From: Pseudobutyrivibrio sp.
Lineage (GTDB): Bacteria > Bacillota > Clostridia > Lachnospirales > Lachnospiraceae
DNA length: 64,000 nt
NCBI GenBank assembly: GCA_017557435.1
Contig: JAFYYR010000029.1
Location: forward strand, 186,001 to 250,000
Direction of reading: 5' to 3'
Shown: positions 1 to 7,886 of the stretch, piece by piece
How positions within the stretch are numbered: position 1 is the first letter of the stretch
Layout of the letters: every line of letters begins with the position of its first letter
Translations under genes and position numbers: made by a program
Notes under the pieces: model-generated
The model's input: the letters and a program-made list of their open reading frames with translations, nothing else
What the model was told of the DNA's origin: nothing
The model's database searches: none

Positions 1-1
1 T

Positions 2-730
2 GCAAAGGTTAATGGGGTAACCGATGTATATACAGAAGCTGCCATGTCTGATGAAGCTATCGAGGATAGCGTTTATGTTGTGGATAGTTCAGAGAACTTT
101 GCAGAGGTAGGGGATATTCCTATGGTTTATCTGACTTTTGATGATGGGCCTAGTGAGAATACTGAGCGGATTCTTGACATTCTAGACGACTACAATATAA
201 AAGCCACTTTCTTTGTTAACGGAAAAGAGGATGAGGATTCCTTAAATACCTATCGGCGTATAGTAGATGATGGTCATTCTATTGGCATGCATGGTTATAT
301 TCATGATTATGGTACCTTGTATGCTACAACAGATAGTTTTTCTGCTGATTATGACAAGATTCATCAATTGATACTAGATGCTACAGGTGTTGATACTCAT
401 TTATATAGATTTCCGGGCGGCTCAAGCAATACATTTCACACCACCCCAATGAGTGATTTGATTGGTGTGTTAAATGAAAAAGGTGCTGTATATTATGATT
501 GGAATGTACAGGCCGGAGATGCCACTAGATTAGCATTCACAGAGGATGACCTTATTGATAATGTAATGAATGATGTGGTACAATACAAGACGTCTGTGGT
601 ATTGCTTCACGAGAAGGATGTTACAGTGGAGAGCTTACCTAGACTGATAGAATCATTACAGCAAGCGGGAGTGATGATTCTACCAATCACTGATGAGACA
701 TACGTTATACATCACGTTAACGTAAAATAA
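2..730 (+). CDS. Polysaccharide deacetylase (NodB domain), 5' end missing
   Basis: The reading frame is open from base 2, so the true start lies upstream; the ATG at 44 is probably internal. The NodB homology domain of carbohydrate esterase family 4 is complete: TFDDGP holds the catalytic Asp and a metal-binding Asp, HSIGMH is the zinc-binding His pair, RFPGGSS is motif 3, DWNVQAGD is motif 4, and LLHEK near the end carries the motif 5 His. Such enzymes remove N-acetyl groups from peptidoglycan or other surface glycans and usually act outside the membrane. The missing N-terminus probably holds a signal peptide or anchor. It lies 19 bases upstream of the bactofilin gene, so the two may be co-transcribed. 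Substrate cannot be assigned. Confidence 0.9.
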   Translation, partial: AKVNGVTDVYTEAAMSDEAIEDSVYVVDSSENFAEVGDIPMVYLTFDDGPSENTERILDILDDYNIKATFFVNGKEDEDSLNTYRRIVDDGHSIGMHGYIHDYGTLYATTDSFSADYDKIHQLILDATGVDTHLYRFPGGSSNTFHTTPMSDLIGVLNEKGAVYYDWNVQAGDATRLAFTEDDLIDNVMNDVVQYKTSVVLLHEKDVTVESLPRLIESLQQAGVMILPITDETYVIHHVNVK

Positions 731-749
731 TTGTTATGGAGGAATTGTA

Positions 750-1514
750 ATGGGATTTTTTAAGGATTTCAAGGAGGATTTTAACGACGCGGTTAACGAG
801 CTTGTTCCAGGTGAGGGCGCTGCTTCTGAGGAAGTCATGGTTAATACCCTTGATGGTGATATTGACGTTGAGTCAGAGCTTAACAAGTTAGATGGTCTTC
901 TTGAACAAGTATCTAAGAAAGTTGATCAGCCAGCTGACGCACCAGCGGCTCCAGTTGAGGAGACAAAAGAGGAGAAGAAGTCATTCTTTTCTGATAAAAA
1001 AGAAAAAGTGGAGGCACCAAAGACTATGGATGTTATGGGAAATGTAGGGGAAACAAGAAGCGCAGCTTCTGATGAGAACGCAATTATCACTGGCGGTATG
1101 AAAGTTACAGGTAATGTTGAATCTGTTGGATCTATCGAGGTTCAGGGTGAGATTAATGGTGACGTTACATGTAATGGCAAGCTTACTGTTACTGGTAAGG
1201 TAAATGGTAATTCTTCATCAGCTGAGTTCTTTGCAGATGCTGCAAAGATCGAGGGTGAGGTAGTTACAACAGGTACAGCTAAGGTAGGCGTTGGTTCTGT
1301 TATCATTGGTAATATTACAGCTTCTTCAGCAGTTATCGCTGGCGCTGTTAAGGGTGATATCGATGTTAATGGTCCAGTTGTTGTTGATACTTCAGCTGTT
1401 GTTATGGGTAATATTAAGTCTCGTTCAGTACAGATTAACAATGGTGCTGTTATCGAAGGCTTCTGCTCACAGAGCTACTCAGATGTAGACGTAAATAGCG
1501 TATTTGCAGTCTAG
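750..1514 (+). CDS. Bactofilin (polymer-forming cytoskeletal protein)
   Basis: 254 residues. Residues 1-105 are acidic and Lys/Glu/Pro-rich, probably flexible. Residues 110-235 form the bactofilin beta-helix core, visible as regularly spaced Gly/Val repeats (GSIEVQGEINGDV, VIIGNITASSAVIAGAVKGD). Bactofilins self-assemble without nucleotide into filaments that position cell-wall enzymes. No membrane segment is present. The start is supported by GGAGG ten bases upstream. The disordered N-terminus is longer than in minimal bactofilins of 110-150 residues. An upstream wall-glycan deacetylase fits a wall-remodelling context, because bactofilin genes often sit beside peptidoglycan enzymes. Family confidence is high; the specific role is inferred. 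Confidence 0.9.
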   Translation: MGFFKDFKEDFNDAVNELVPGEGAASEEVMVNTLDGDIDVESELNKLDGLLEQVSKKVDQPADAPAAPVEETKEEKKSFFSDKKEKVEAPKTMDVMGNVGETRSAASDENAIITGGMKVTGNVESVGSIEVQGEINGDVTCNGKLTVTGKVNGNSSSAEFFADAAKIEGEVVTTGTAKVGVGSVIIGNITASSAVIAGAVKGDIDVNGPVVVDTSAVVMGNIKSRSVQINNGAVIEGFCSQSYSDVDVNSVFAV

Positions 1515-1543
1515 TCTGAAATAAAAATTTTTCGAGGTATTTC

Positions 1544-2239
1544 ATGAAGAGAGTATTACTTAAGCTTAGCGGAGAGGCACTTTCGGGGGATAAGGGCTTT
1601 GGATTTGATGAGGAGACATGTTTGATGGTTGCTCGTCAGGTTAAGAAGCTTGTTGATGACGGAGTTCAGGTTGGCGTTGTTATTGGCGGCGGCAATTTCT
1701 GGAGAGGTCGTTCATCAGAAAATATCGACAGAACTAAGGCAGATCAGATTGGCATGCTTGCCACTGTTATGAACTGTATCTATGTTTCTGAGATATTTAG
1801 AACAGTTGGTATGATGACTTCTGTTCTTACTCCATTTGAGTGCGGCAACTGCTCAAAGCTTTATTCTAAGGATAGAGCCAATAAGTACTTTGCGAGGGGC
1901 ATGGTTGTTTTCTTCGCAGGTGGTACAGGACATCCTTATTTCTCAACAGATACTGCTACAGTACTTCGTGCAGTTGAAATCGAGGCTGATGTTATTTTAC
2001 TTGCTAAGTCAATTGATGGTGTATACGATAGTGACCCAGCAAAGAATCCTAACGCTAAGCGTTATGATGAGATTAGCATCCAGGAGGTTCTCGATAAGAA
2101 GCTTCAGGTAGTAGATCTTACAGCATCTATTATTGCATTGGAGCAGAAGATGCCTATGTATGTATTCTCATTAAACGAAGAGGATTCAATTGTTAAGGCT
2201 ATCACAGGAAAATTCAATGGTACAATTGTTACCGTATAA
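1544..2239 (+). CDS. pyrH: UMP kinase
   Basis: 231 residues, typical of bacterial UMP kinases of the amino-acid-kinase fold. It phosphorylates UMP to UDP with ATP in cytosolic pyrimidine synthesis. The N-terminal KRVLLKLSGEAL is the phosphate-binding start, GVVIGGGNFWRG is the glycine-rich loop, and GTGHPYFSTDTAT with DGVYDSDPAKNP are the nucleotide-binding C-terminal motifs. The gene sits nine bases before frr; pyrH-frr is a nearly universal bacterial pair. The start follows a GAGG-like site. Nothing unusual. Confidence 0.97.
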   Translation: MKRVLLKLSGEALSGDKGFGFDEETCLMVARQVKKLVDDGVQVGVVIGGGNFWRGRSSENIDRTKADQIGMLATVMNCIYVSEIFRTVGMMTSVLTPFECGNCSKLYSKDRANKYFARGMVVFFAGGTGHPYFSTDTATVLRAVEIEADVILLAKSIDGVYDSDPAKNPNAKRYDEISIQEVLDKKLQVVDLTASIIALEQKMPMYVFSLNEEDSIVKAITGKFNGTIVTV

Positions 2240-2248
2240 GGAGGACTA

Positions 2249-2803
2249 ATGGATAATATACTTTCAGTTTTCGAAGAGAAAATGACTAAGAGTTATAACA
2301 ATCTCGAAAGTGAGTTTACAACAATCAGAGCAGGAAGAGCTAACCCACATATCTTAGATAAGATTACTGTTGATTACTATGGAGCACCAACTCCACTTCA
2401 GCAGGTAGCTAATATTTCTGTTCCAGAGCCACGTTTGATTCAGATTCAGCCTTGGGAAGCTTCTTTGGTTAAGGAAATCGAGAAGGCTATTAATATGTCT
2501 GATATAGGAATTAATCCTACAAATGATGGCAAGCTTATTCGCCTTGTATTCCCTGAGCTCACAGAGGAGCGTCGTAAGGAAATCGCTAAGGAAGTTAAGA
2601 AGCATGGCGAAGATGCTAAGGTTGCAATCAGAAATATCCGTAGAGACGCTATTGATACATTAAAGAAGCATTCCAAGGATGAGGGCGTTTCTGAGGATGA
2701 GATTAAGGACCTTGAAGATAAGTGCCAGAAGATGACTGATAAGTTCATCGCAGAGGTCGACAAAGCTGTAGAGGCTAAGACAAAAGAAATCATGACTGTT
2801 TAA
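2249..2803 (+). CDS. frr: Ribosome recycling factor
   Basis: 184 residues, the usual length. RRF, with EF-G, splits post-termination ribosomes. Diagnostic stretches are EFTTIRAGRANP near the N-terminus, the PLQQVANISVPEPR hinge region, and the C-terminal three-helix-bundle stretch with RNIRRDAID. An AAGGAGG ribosome site lies just before the ATG. It is transcribed with pyrH and followed by an intrinsic terminator, so pyrH-frr can end independently of uppS. Confidence 0.97.
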   Translation: MDNILSVFEEKMTKSYNNLESEFTTIRAGRANPHILDKITVDYYGAPTPLQQVANISVPEPRLIQIQPWEASLVKEIEKAINMSDIGINPTNDGKLIRLVFPELTEERRKEIAKEVKKHGEDAKVAIRNIRRDAIDTLKKHSKDEGVSEDEIKDLEDKCQKMTDKFIAEVDKAVEAKTKEIMTV

Positions 2804-2826
2804 CAGATAATAAATGACACTAATTT

Positions 2827-2851
2827 AAGGGGCACGAAAGTGCCCTTTTTT
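2827..2851 (+). terminator. Intrinsic terminator after frr
   Basis: GGGCAC, a GAAA tetraloop and GTGCCC form a GC-rich stem, with flanking A and T bases extending it, followed by six T. It lies between frr and uppS with only about 24 bases to the uppS start, so it probably attenuates rather than fully separates the units. Confidence 0.85.
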
Positions 2852-2874
2852 ATACTTTTGAATTTGGAGGCAAT

Positions 2875-3573
2875 ATGAACGTTCCAGAACATATAGCTAT
2901 TATACTTGACGGAAATGGCAGATGGGCTAAGGCTAAAGGAATGCCACGTACTTACGGTCATACAGTAGGTGCTAAAAATGTGGAGACCATTTGTAGAGCT
3001 GCCCATGATTTAGGCGTTAAATACGTTACCATGTATGCTTTTTCCACTGAAAATTGGTCACGACCAGCTGATGAGGTTAAGGCCCTTATGAAGCTGTTAG
3101 GAGAATATATTAAGACTTGTATGAGGACAGCAAAGAAAGACAACCTTAGGGTTAGATTTATTGGTGATCTTTCTAAGCTTGATGACAAGCTAAAGGCCAG
3201 CATTGATGAACTTACAGAGTATTCATCTCAGTTTACAGGTCTTACACTTACTATCGCTATTAATTATGGTAGTAGAGATGAGATGACTAGAGCAATCAGA
3301 AATGTAGCTTCAGATGTTAAGGCAGGAGAGATTCAGCCTGATGATATTTCAGAGGAGTTATTCTCTAGTTATTTGGATACTAAAGATATTCCAGACCCTG
3401 ATTTTATGATTCGTACATCAGGAGAGCAGAGATTATCTAATTATTTGTTGTGGCAACTTGCTTATGCGGAGTTTTATTTTACACCAGTGGCTTGGCCAGA
3501 CTTTACTCCTGATGAGCTGAAAAAGGCAATTGAGGAATACGATAAAAGAAATCGACGTTTTGGAGGTATTTAA
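2875..3573 (+). CDS. uppS: Isoprenyl transferase (undecaprenyl diphosphate synthase)
   Basis: 232 residues, typical of cis-prenyltransferases. It extends farnesyl diphosphate with isopentenyl diphosphate to make the C55 lipid carrier for peptidoglycan and surface polysaccharides. IILDGNGRWAK holds the catalytic Asp and phosphate-binding loop; YAFSTENW and the C-terminal RTSGEQRLSNYLLWQ and EFYFTPVAWPDF are family motifs. The start follows TTGGAGG. It lies five bases upstream of cdsA and belongs to the lipid/isoprenoid run uppS-cdsA-dxr-rseP-ispG. Confidence 0.97.
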   Translation: MNVPEHIAIILDGNGRWAKAKGMPRTYGHTVGAKNVETICRAAHDLGVKYVTMYAFSTENWSRPADEVKALMKLLGEYIKTCMRTAKKDNLRVRFIGDLSKLDDKLKASIDELTEYSSQFTGLTLTIAINYGSRDEMTRAIRNVASDVKAGEIQPDDISEELFSSYLDTKDIPDPDFMIRTSGEQRLSNYLLWQLAYAEFYFTPVAWPDFTPDELKKAIEEYDKRNRRFGGI

Positions 3574-3578
3574 AATCA

Positions 3579-4382
3579 ATGTTTGTTACAAGACTTATTA
3601 GCGGTATCGTGCTAGTAGCACTTGCATTACTATTTATTATCACTGGAGGAGATTTGCTCCTTGGAGTGATGCTTGTTCTTTCACTTATTGGAATGTTTGA
3701 GCTTTACAGAATATTTGATGTTGAGAAAAAGCTTCCTGGTATTTTAGGGTATTTGGCAGCTATAGCTTATTATCTTGATCTTAGATTTAAGTTCACTGGT
3801 GATAATATGGTTATTATGCTTGCTTTCCTTATTCTACTTCTTGCAGTGTTTGTGTTTAGCTATCCTAAGTTCCATAGCCATCAGGTTATGGCTGTGTTCT
3901 TTGGATTATTCTACGTAGGCGTTATGCTTTCATTTTTGTATCAGACAAGAATGCTTCCAAAGGGACAGTTTATTGTATGGCTTATTTTCCTTTGCTCTTG
4001 GGGATGTGATACTTGCGCATACTGTGTAGGCGTACTATTCGGAAAGCACAAGATGTCACCTATTTTATCACCTAAGAAATCAGTAGAGGGTGCAATAGGT
4101 GGTGTTGTAGGAGCATGCTTACTTACAGCTATTTACTGTGCAGTTATATCTAATGTATTTAATGTAGACGATTTTGCAATCCTTCCACTTGTTTGCATCT
4201 CAGCTGTAGGCGCTCTTATTTCAATGGTAGGAGATTTGGCTGCATCAGCAATCAAGCGTAATTTCGAGATTAAGGATTACGGCAAGCTTATTCCTGGACA
4301 CGGCGGTGTTCTTGATAGATTTGATAGTATTATTATCACAGCGCCAATTATCTATTTCTTGGCTAATTATTTTTACGTATAA
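3579..4382 (+). CDS. cdsA: Phosphatidate cytidylyltransferase
   Basis: 267 residues with seven to eight predicted membrane helices. It makes CDP-diacylglycerol from phosphatidic acid and CTP, the branch point of phospholipid synthesis. The C-terminal signature is clear: SPKKSVEGAIGG, GDLAASAIKRNFEIKD and PGHGGVLDRFDS, which hold the conserved Lys/Asp metal and CTP site. It directly follows uppS, and a short inverted repeat follows its stop. Confidence 0.96.
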   Translation: MFVTRLISGIVLVALALLFIITGGDLLLGVMLVLSLIGMFELYRIFDVEKKLPGILGYLAAIAYYLDLRFKFTGDNMVIMLAFLILLLAVFVFSYPKFHSHQVMAVFFGLFYVGVMLSFLYQTRMLPKGQFIVWLIFLCSWGCDTCAYCVGVLFGKHKMSPILSPKKSVEGAIGGVVGACLLTAIYCAVISNVFNVDDFAILPLVCISAVGALISMVGDLAASAIKRNFEIKDYGKLIPGHGGVLDRFDSIIITAPIIYFLANYFYV

Positions 4383-4390
4383 TTATTTTA

Positions 4391-4417
4391 GACTTTAGTT
4401 TTATATAGACTAAAGTC
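4391..4417 (+). terminator. Inverted repeat after cdsA, possible weak terminator
   Basis: GACTTTAGT and ACTAAAGTC form a perfect 9-bp stem with a 9-base loop. The stem is AT-rich and no continuous T run follows, so it may be a leaky terminator or a processing hairpin between cdsA and dxr. Confidence 0.4.
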
Positions 4418-4447
4418 TATTTAGAATTTATTTTTAGGAGTTTTAAA

Positions 4448-5596
4448 ATGGCACAGAAGATTGCTATTTTAGGGTCTACTGGTTCCATAGGAACTCAGAC
4501 TCTTGATATTGTTTCACAGAATCCTGATGACTTGCAGGTAGTTGCAATGTCATGCGGTTCTAATATTGATTTATTTGAAAAGCAGATCAGAAAGTACAAG
4601 CCAAGCCTTGTTTCAGTTGGAAATGAGAAGCTTGCTTCAGATTTAAAAACTAGACTTTCTGACATGGATATTGATATTCGCTACGGCATGGATGGACTTA
4701 TTGCAGTAGCTACTGCTGAGGAGGCAGATACTGTAGTTACAGCTGTTGTTGGTATGATTGGAGTTCAGCCTACTATAGCAGCCATTAATGCTAAAAAGAC
4801 AATTGCTCTTGCCAATAAGGAGACACTTGTTACAGCAGGTCATATTATTATGCCTCTTGCTAAGGAAAAGGGCGTATCTATCTTACCTGTAGATAGTGAG
4901 CATAGTGCTATTTTTCAGTCACTTAATGGAGAGAGACATAATCAGATTTCAAAGATTCTTCTTACAGCATCAGGTGGCCCTTTTAGAGGTAAGACACTTG
5001 ATGATTTGGAGAATGTTACACTTGCTGATGCTCTTAAGCATCCTAACTGGTCTATGGGAGCTAAAATCACAATTGATTCAGCTACCATGATTAATAAGGG
5101 TCTTGAGGTTATGGAGGCTAAGTGGCTTTTTGGAGTTAACCTTAATCAGGTTGAGGTTGTGGTTCATCCACAGAGTATATTACATTCTGCAGTTGAGTTT
5201 ATGGATGGAGCTGTTATTGGACAGATGGGTACTCCTGATATGAGATTGCCTATTTTATACGCACTGTTTTATCCAAATCGTAAGACACTTTATGCAGAGC
5301 CTCTTGATTTGTTCAAGGTAGGCACCCTTACTTTTGAGAAGCCTGATATGGAGACATTCTACGGACTTTCTCTTGCTTATGATGCAATGGATGCAGGTGG
5401 TAATGTTCCTACAGTTTTCAATGCAGCTAATGAAAATGCAGTTGCCAAGTTTTTAGATAATAAAATAAAGTTTTTAGAGATTCCAGAGATTGTTTCTGAG
5501 GCTATGATTAATGTGGACTTTATTCCAAATCCTACCATTGAACAGGTATTAGAGACAGAGCAGATGACGTATGACTTTATTGAGGGTAGGTGGTAG
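4448..5596 (+). CDS. dxr: 1-deoxy-D-xylulose 5-phosphate reductoisomerase
   Basis: 382 residues. It is the second enzyme of the MEP isoprenoid pathway, converting DXP to MEP with NADPH and a divalent metal. ILGSTGSIGTQTLDIV is the NADPH-binding loop, ALANKETLV is a conserved core motif, PVDSEHSAIFQ contains the metal-binding Asp and Glu, and ASGGPF with HPNWSMGAKITIDSATM is the substrate loop. It is grouped with ispG, a later enzyme of the same pathway, and with uppS, which uses the product. The stop codon is two bases before the chosen rseP start. Confidence 0.97.
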   Translation: MAQKIAILGSTGSIGTQTLDIVSQNPDDLQVVAMSCGSNIDLFEKQIRKYKPSLVSVGNEKLASDLKTRLSDMDIDIRYGMDGLIAVATAEEADTVVTAVVGMIGVQPTIAAINAKKTIALANKETLVTAGHIIMPLAKEKGVSILPVDSEHSAIFQSLNGERHNQISKILLTASGGPFRGKTLDDLENVTLADALKHPNWSMGAKITIDSATMINKGLEVMEAKWLFGVNLNQVEVVVHPQSILHSAVEFMDGAVIGQMGTPDMRLPILYALFYPNRKTLYAEPLDLFKVGTLTFEKPDMETFYGLSLAYDAMDAGGNVPTVFNAANENAVAKFLDNKIKFLEIPEIVSEAMINVDFIPNPTIEQVLETEQMTYDFIEGRW

Positions 5597-5598
5597 TT

Positions 5599-6636
5599 AT
5601 GAAAATAGTTATTGCTATTTTGATTTTTAGCTTTATTATAATTTTTCACGAGCTAGGACATTTTCTTTTTGCTAAGAAATTTGATGTAAAGGTTAATGAG
5701 TTTACACTTGGTCTTGGACCAACTCTTTTATCATGGGGTAAGGGAGAGACTAAGTACTGTTTAAAGGCTCTTCCATTTGGTGGCTCTTGTGTCATGGAGG
5801 GAGAGGACCAGGAAAGTGATAGCGATAGAGCTTTCAGTAAAAAGCCTCTGTGGCAGAGATTCTTAATTGTATTTGGTGGTCCATTATTTAATTTTATTTT
5901 GGCGTATATCCTTGCGGTGATTTTAATTGCTGTAGCTGGAGTTAATAAGCCGATTGTTACTTCTGTTTCAGAGGGGCTTCCTGCAGAGGCTGCTGGAATA
6001 GAGGCAGGAGATGAGATTGTTTCTTTAAACGGATACAATATTCATTTTTATGAGGAGATTTCTATCTATAATTTCCTTCATTCATCTGGAGATGATATTA
6101 CAGTTGAATATAAGCGAGATGGCAAGACTTATTCAACCACTTTAACTCCTTTCTATAATGAGGAGGAGGGCAGATATTTACTAGGCGTTAATAGGATGTC
6201 AGGACGTGACAAAATCACTAATCCTATCTCTATGGCTGCCTATGGTGGATATGAGATTAAATACCAGATATACATGACGGTTCAGAGTCTTAGAATGCTT
6301 TTCACTAATGAGATATCTGTAAAGGAAGTATCCGGTCCCGTAGGAGTGGTTTCGGCTATTTCTGACGTATATGATTCATCTATTTTAGATGGAGTGAAAT
6401 ACGTTATTCTAAACATGATGAACATAGCTATATTGTTGTCAGCCAACCTTGGAGTGATGAATCTCATTCCATTTCCAGCACTAGATGGAGGCAGACTTTT
6501 CATCTACATTATAGAGGCTGTTCGTCGCAAGAGAATGAAGCCAGAGATTGAAAATGGTATTAATCTTGTGGGCTTTGCTCTTTTAATGCTTTTGATGATC
6601 GTGGTTATGTACAACGATATTGCCAAAATTTTTTAG
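5599..6636 (+). CDS. rseP: RIP metalloprotease RseP (site-2 protease)
   Basis: 345 residues. It is an intramembrane zinc protease that releases membrane-tethered regulators by cleaving within the bilayer. HELGH at residues 17-21 is the zinc motif in the first membrane helix; a central PDZ domain includes GLPAEAAGIEAGDEIVSL; the NLIPFPALDGGR segment near the end supplies the third zinc ligand. I prefer the ATG at 5599 over the in-frame GTG at 5590, because the latter overlaps dxr and sits too close to the ribosome site. The dxr-rseP-ispG order is common in clostridia. The substrate is not identifiable here. Confidence 0.95.
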   Translation: MKIVIAILIFSFIIIFHELGHFLFAKKFDVKVNEFTLGLGPTLLSWGKGETKYCLKALPFGGSCVMEGEDQESDSDRAFSKKPLWQRFLIVFGGPLFNFILAYILAVILIAVAGVNKPIVTSVSEGLPAEAAGIEAGDEIVSLNGYNIHFYEEISIYNFLHSSGDDITVEYKRDGKTYSTTLTPFYNEEEGRYLLGVNRMSGRDKITNPISMAAYGGYEIKYQIYMTVQSLRMLFTNEISVKEVSGPVGVVSAISDVYDSSILDGVKYVILNMMNIAILLSANLGVMNLIPFPALDGGRLFIYIIEAVRRKRMKPEIENGINLVGFALLMLLMIVVMYNDIAKIF

Positions 6637-6645
6637 AGGTAAATC

Positions 6646-7695
6646 ATGAATACAAAAGAAGTTAAAATTGGAAATAGAGTAATCGGTGGAGGTAATCCTA
6701 TTCTTATCCAGTCTATGTGTAATACAAAGACTCAGGATGTGGATGCGACAGTTACTCAGATATTAGAGCTTGAAAAGGCAGGTTGCGACATTATTCGTGT
6801 TGCAGTTCCTGATATGGAAGCTGCTAAGGCTCTTTCAGAGATTAAAAAGCAGATTCATATTCCACTTGTTGCAGATATTCATTTTGATTATAGACTTGCC
6901 ATTGCGGCAATTGAAAACGGTGCTGATAAAATTCGTATTAATCCTGGTAACATAGGTAGCATTGATAGAATCAAGGCTGTTGTAGAGGCTGCTAAGGCTA
7001 AAAACATCCCTATTAGAGTTGGTGTTAACTCTGGCTCCTTAGAGAAGGATTTAGTTAAAAAATACGGTGGTGTTACAGCAGAAGGTCTTGTGGAATCAGC
7101 TCTTGATAAAGTTAAAATTATCGAGGATTTAGGCTATGACAATCTGGTTATCAGTATTAAATCATCTGATGTTATGATGTGCGTTAAGGCTCATGAGCTT
7201 ATTGCAGACAAGACTGAGCATCCACTTCATGTAGGTATTACTGAAGCTGGTACTGTCACTGCTGGTAATATTAAAAGTGCCTGTGGTCTTGCAATGATTT
7301 TATCTCAGGGTATTGGAGACACTATTAGAGTATCTCTTACAGGTGCACCTATTGAGGAGATTAAATCAGCAAAGCTTATTTTACGTACACTTGGACTTCG
7401 TAAAGGCGGTATTGAGGTTGTATCTTGCCCAACATGTGGTCGTACTCAGATAGACCTTATTGGACTTGCTAACAAGGTAGAGAACATGGTTGAGGAATTC
7501 TCAGACCTTAATATCAAGGTAGCTGTTATGGGCTGCGTTGTTAATGGCCCTGGAGAGGCTAAGGAAGCAGACTTAGGAGTTGCTGGTGGTATTGGAGAGG
7601 GCCTTCTCATTAAGCACGGCGAGATAGTTAAAAAGCTCCCAGAAGACCAGTTGCTCGATGCCCTTAGAGCAGAGCTTCTGGCATGGCCACGCTAA
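6646..7695 (+). CDS. ispG: 4-hydroxy-3-methylbut-2-enyl diphosphate synthase (flavodoxin type)
   Basis: 349 residues, the short bacterial form. It is an iron-sulfur enzyme of the MEP pathway that converts MEcPP to HMBPP. The N-terminal half is a TIM barrel (NPILIQSMCNT, VADIHFDYRLAI, RINPGNIG). The C-terminal half carries the 4Fe-4S cysteines in VSCPTCGRTQ and VMGCVVNGPGEA plus the conserved Glu. It closes the isoprenoid run; 191 noncoding bases with a large hairpin follow before polC. Confidence 0.97.
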   Translation: MNTKEVKIGNRVIGGGNPILIQSMCNTKTQDVDATVTQILELEKAGCDIIRVAVPDMEAAKALSEIKKQIHIPLVADIHFDYRLAIAAIENGADKIRINPGNIGSIDRIKAVVEAAKAKNIPIRVGVNSGSLEKDLVKKYGGVTAEGLVESALDKVKIIEDLGYDNLVISIKSSDVMMCVKAHELIADKTEHPLHVGITEAGTVTAGNIKSACGLAMILSQGIGDTIRVSLTGAPIEEIKSAKLILRTLGLRKGGIEVVSCPTCGRTQIDLIGLANKVENMVEEFSDLNIKVAVMGCVVNGPGEAKEADLGVAGGIGEGLLIKHGEIVKKLPEDQLLDALRAELLAWPR

Positions 7696-7778
7696 GTTCG
7701 TGGTGGCAGAAAAGCCGTATCTGAAAAGAATACTATTCTTGATGTAAAAATTATTATTTATCTACAAAATTTAAGTGA

Positions 7779-7862
7779 GGCAGTAGTCTGCAAGCTCTTA
7801 GGTTTCCAATCCGAAACGTGTAGTTGAGGATGGAAACTCTAAGGCTTGTAGGCGTAACTGCC
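7779..7862 (+). ncRNA. Long structured hairpin in the polC leader, family unknown
   Basis: The two arms are complementary over nearly their whole length. The pairs are GGCAGT (7779-7784) with ACTGCC (7857-7862), CAAGC (7791-7795) with GCTTG (7844-7848), CTTAG (7797-7801) with CTAAG (7839-7843), and TTTCCA (7803-7808) with TGGAAA (7831-7836). Only small bulges interrupt the stem, and a further TCC/GGA and AAC/GTT pairing occurs in the apex. There is no T run, so it is not a terminator. A weak promoter (TTGATG at 7739, TACAAA at 7763) would start transcripts just before the hairpin. The rest of the ispG-polC gap holds a 15-bp palindrome (7726-7740). The polC ribosome site at 7875 stays outside the stem. 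I do not recognise an RNA family; an RNA-stability or regulatory role is inference. Confidence 0.6.
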
Positions 7863-7886
7863 GGACTTCAACCTGGAGAATGATTT

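Noticed and set aside
5646-6038. 130-codon - strand frame over rseP
   Set aside because: It is antisense to a clear gene with conserved motifs and has no family resemblance.
7685-7703. Terminator after ispG
   Set aside because: CCACG/CGTGG can pair but no T run follows, and the stem overlaps the end of the coding region.
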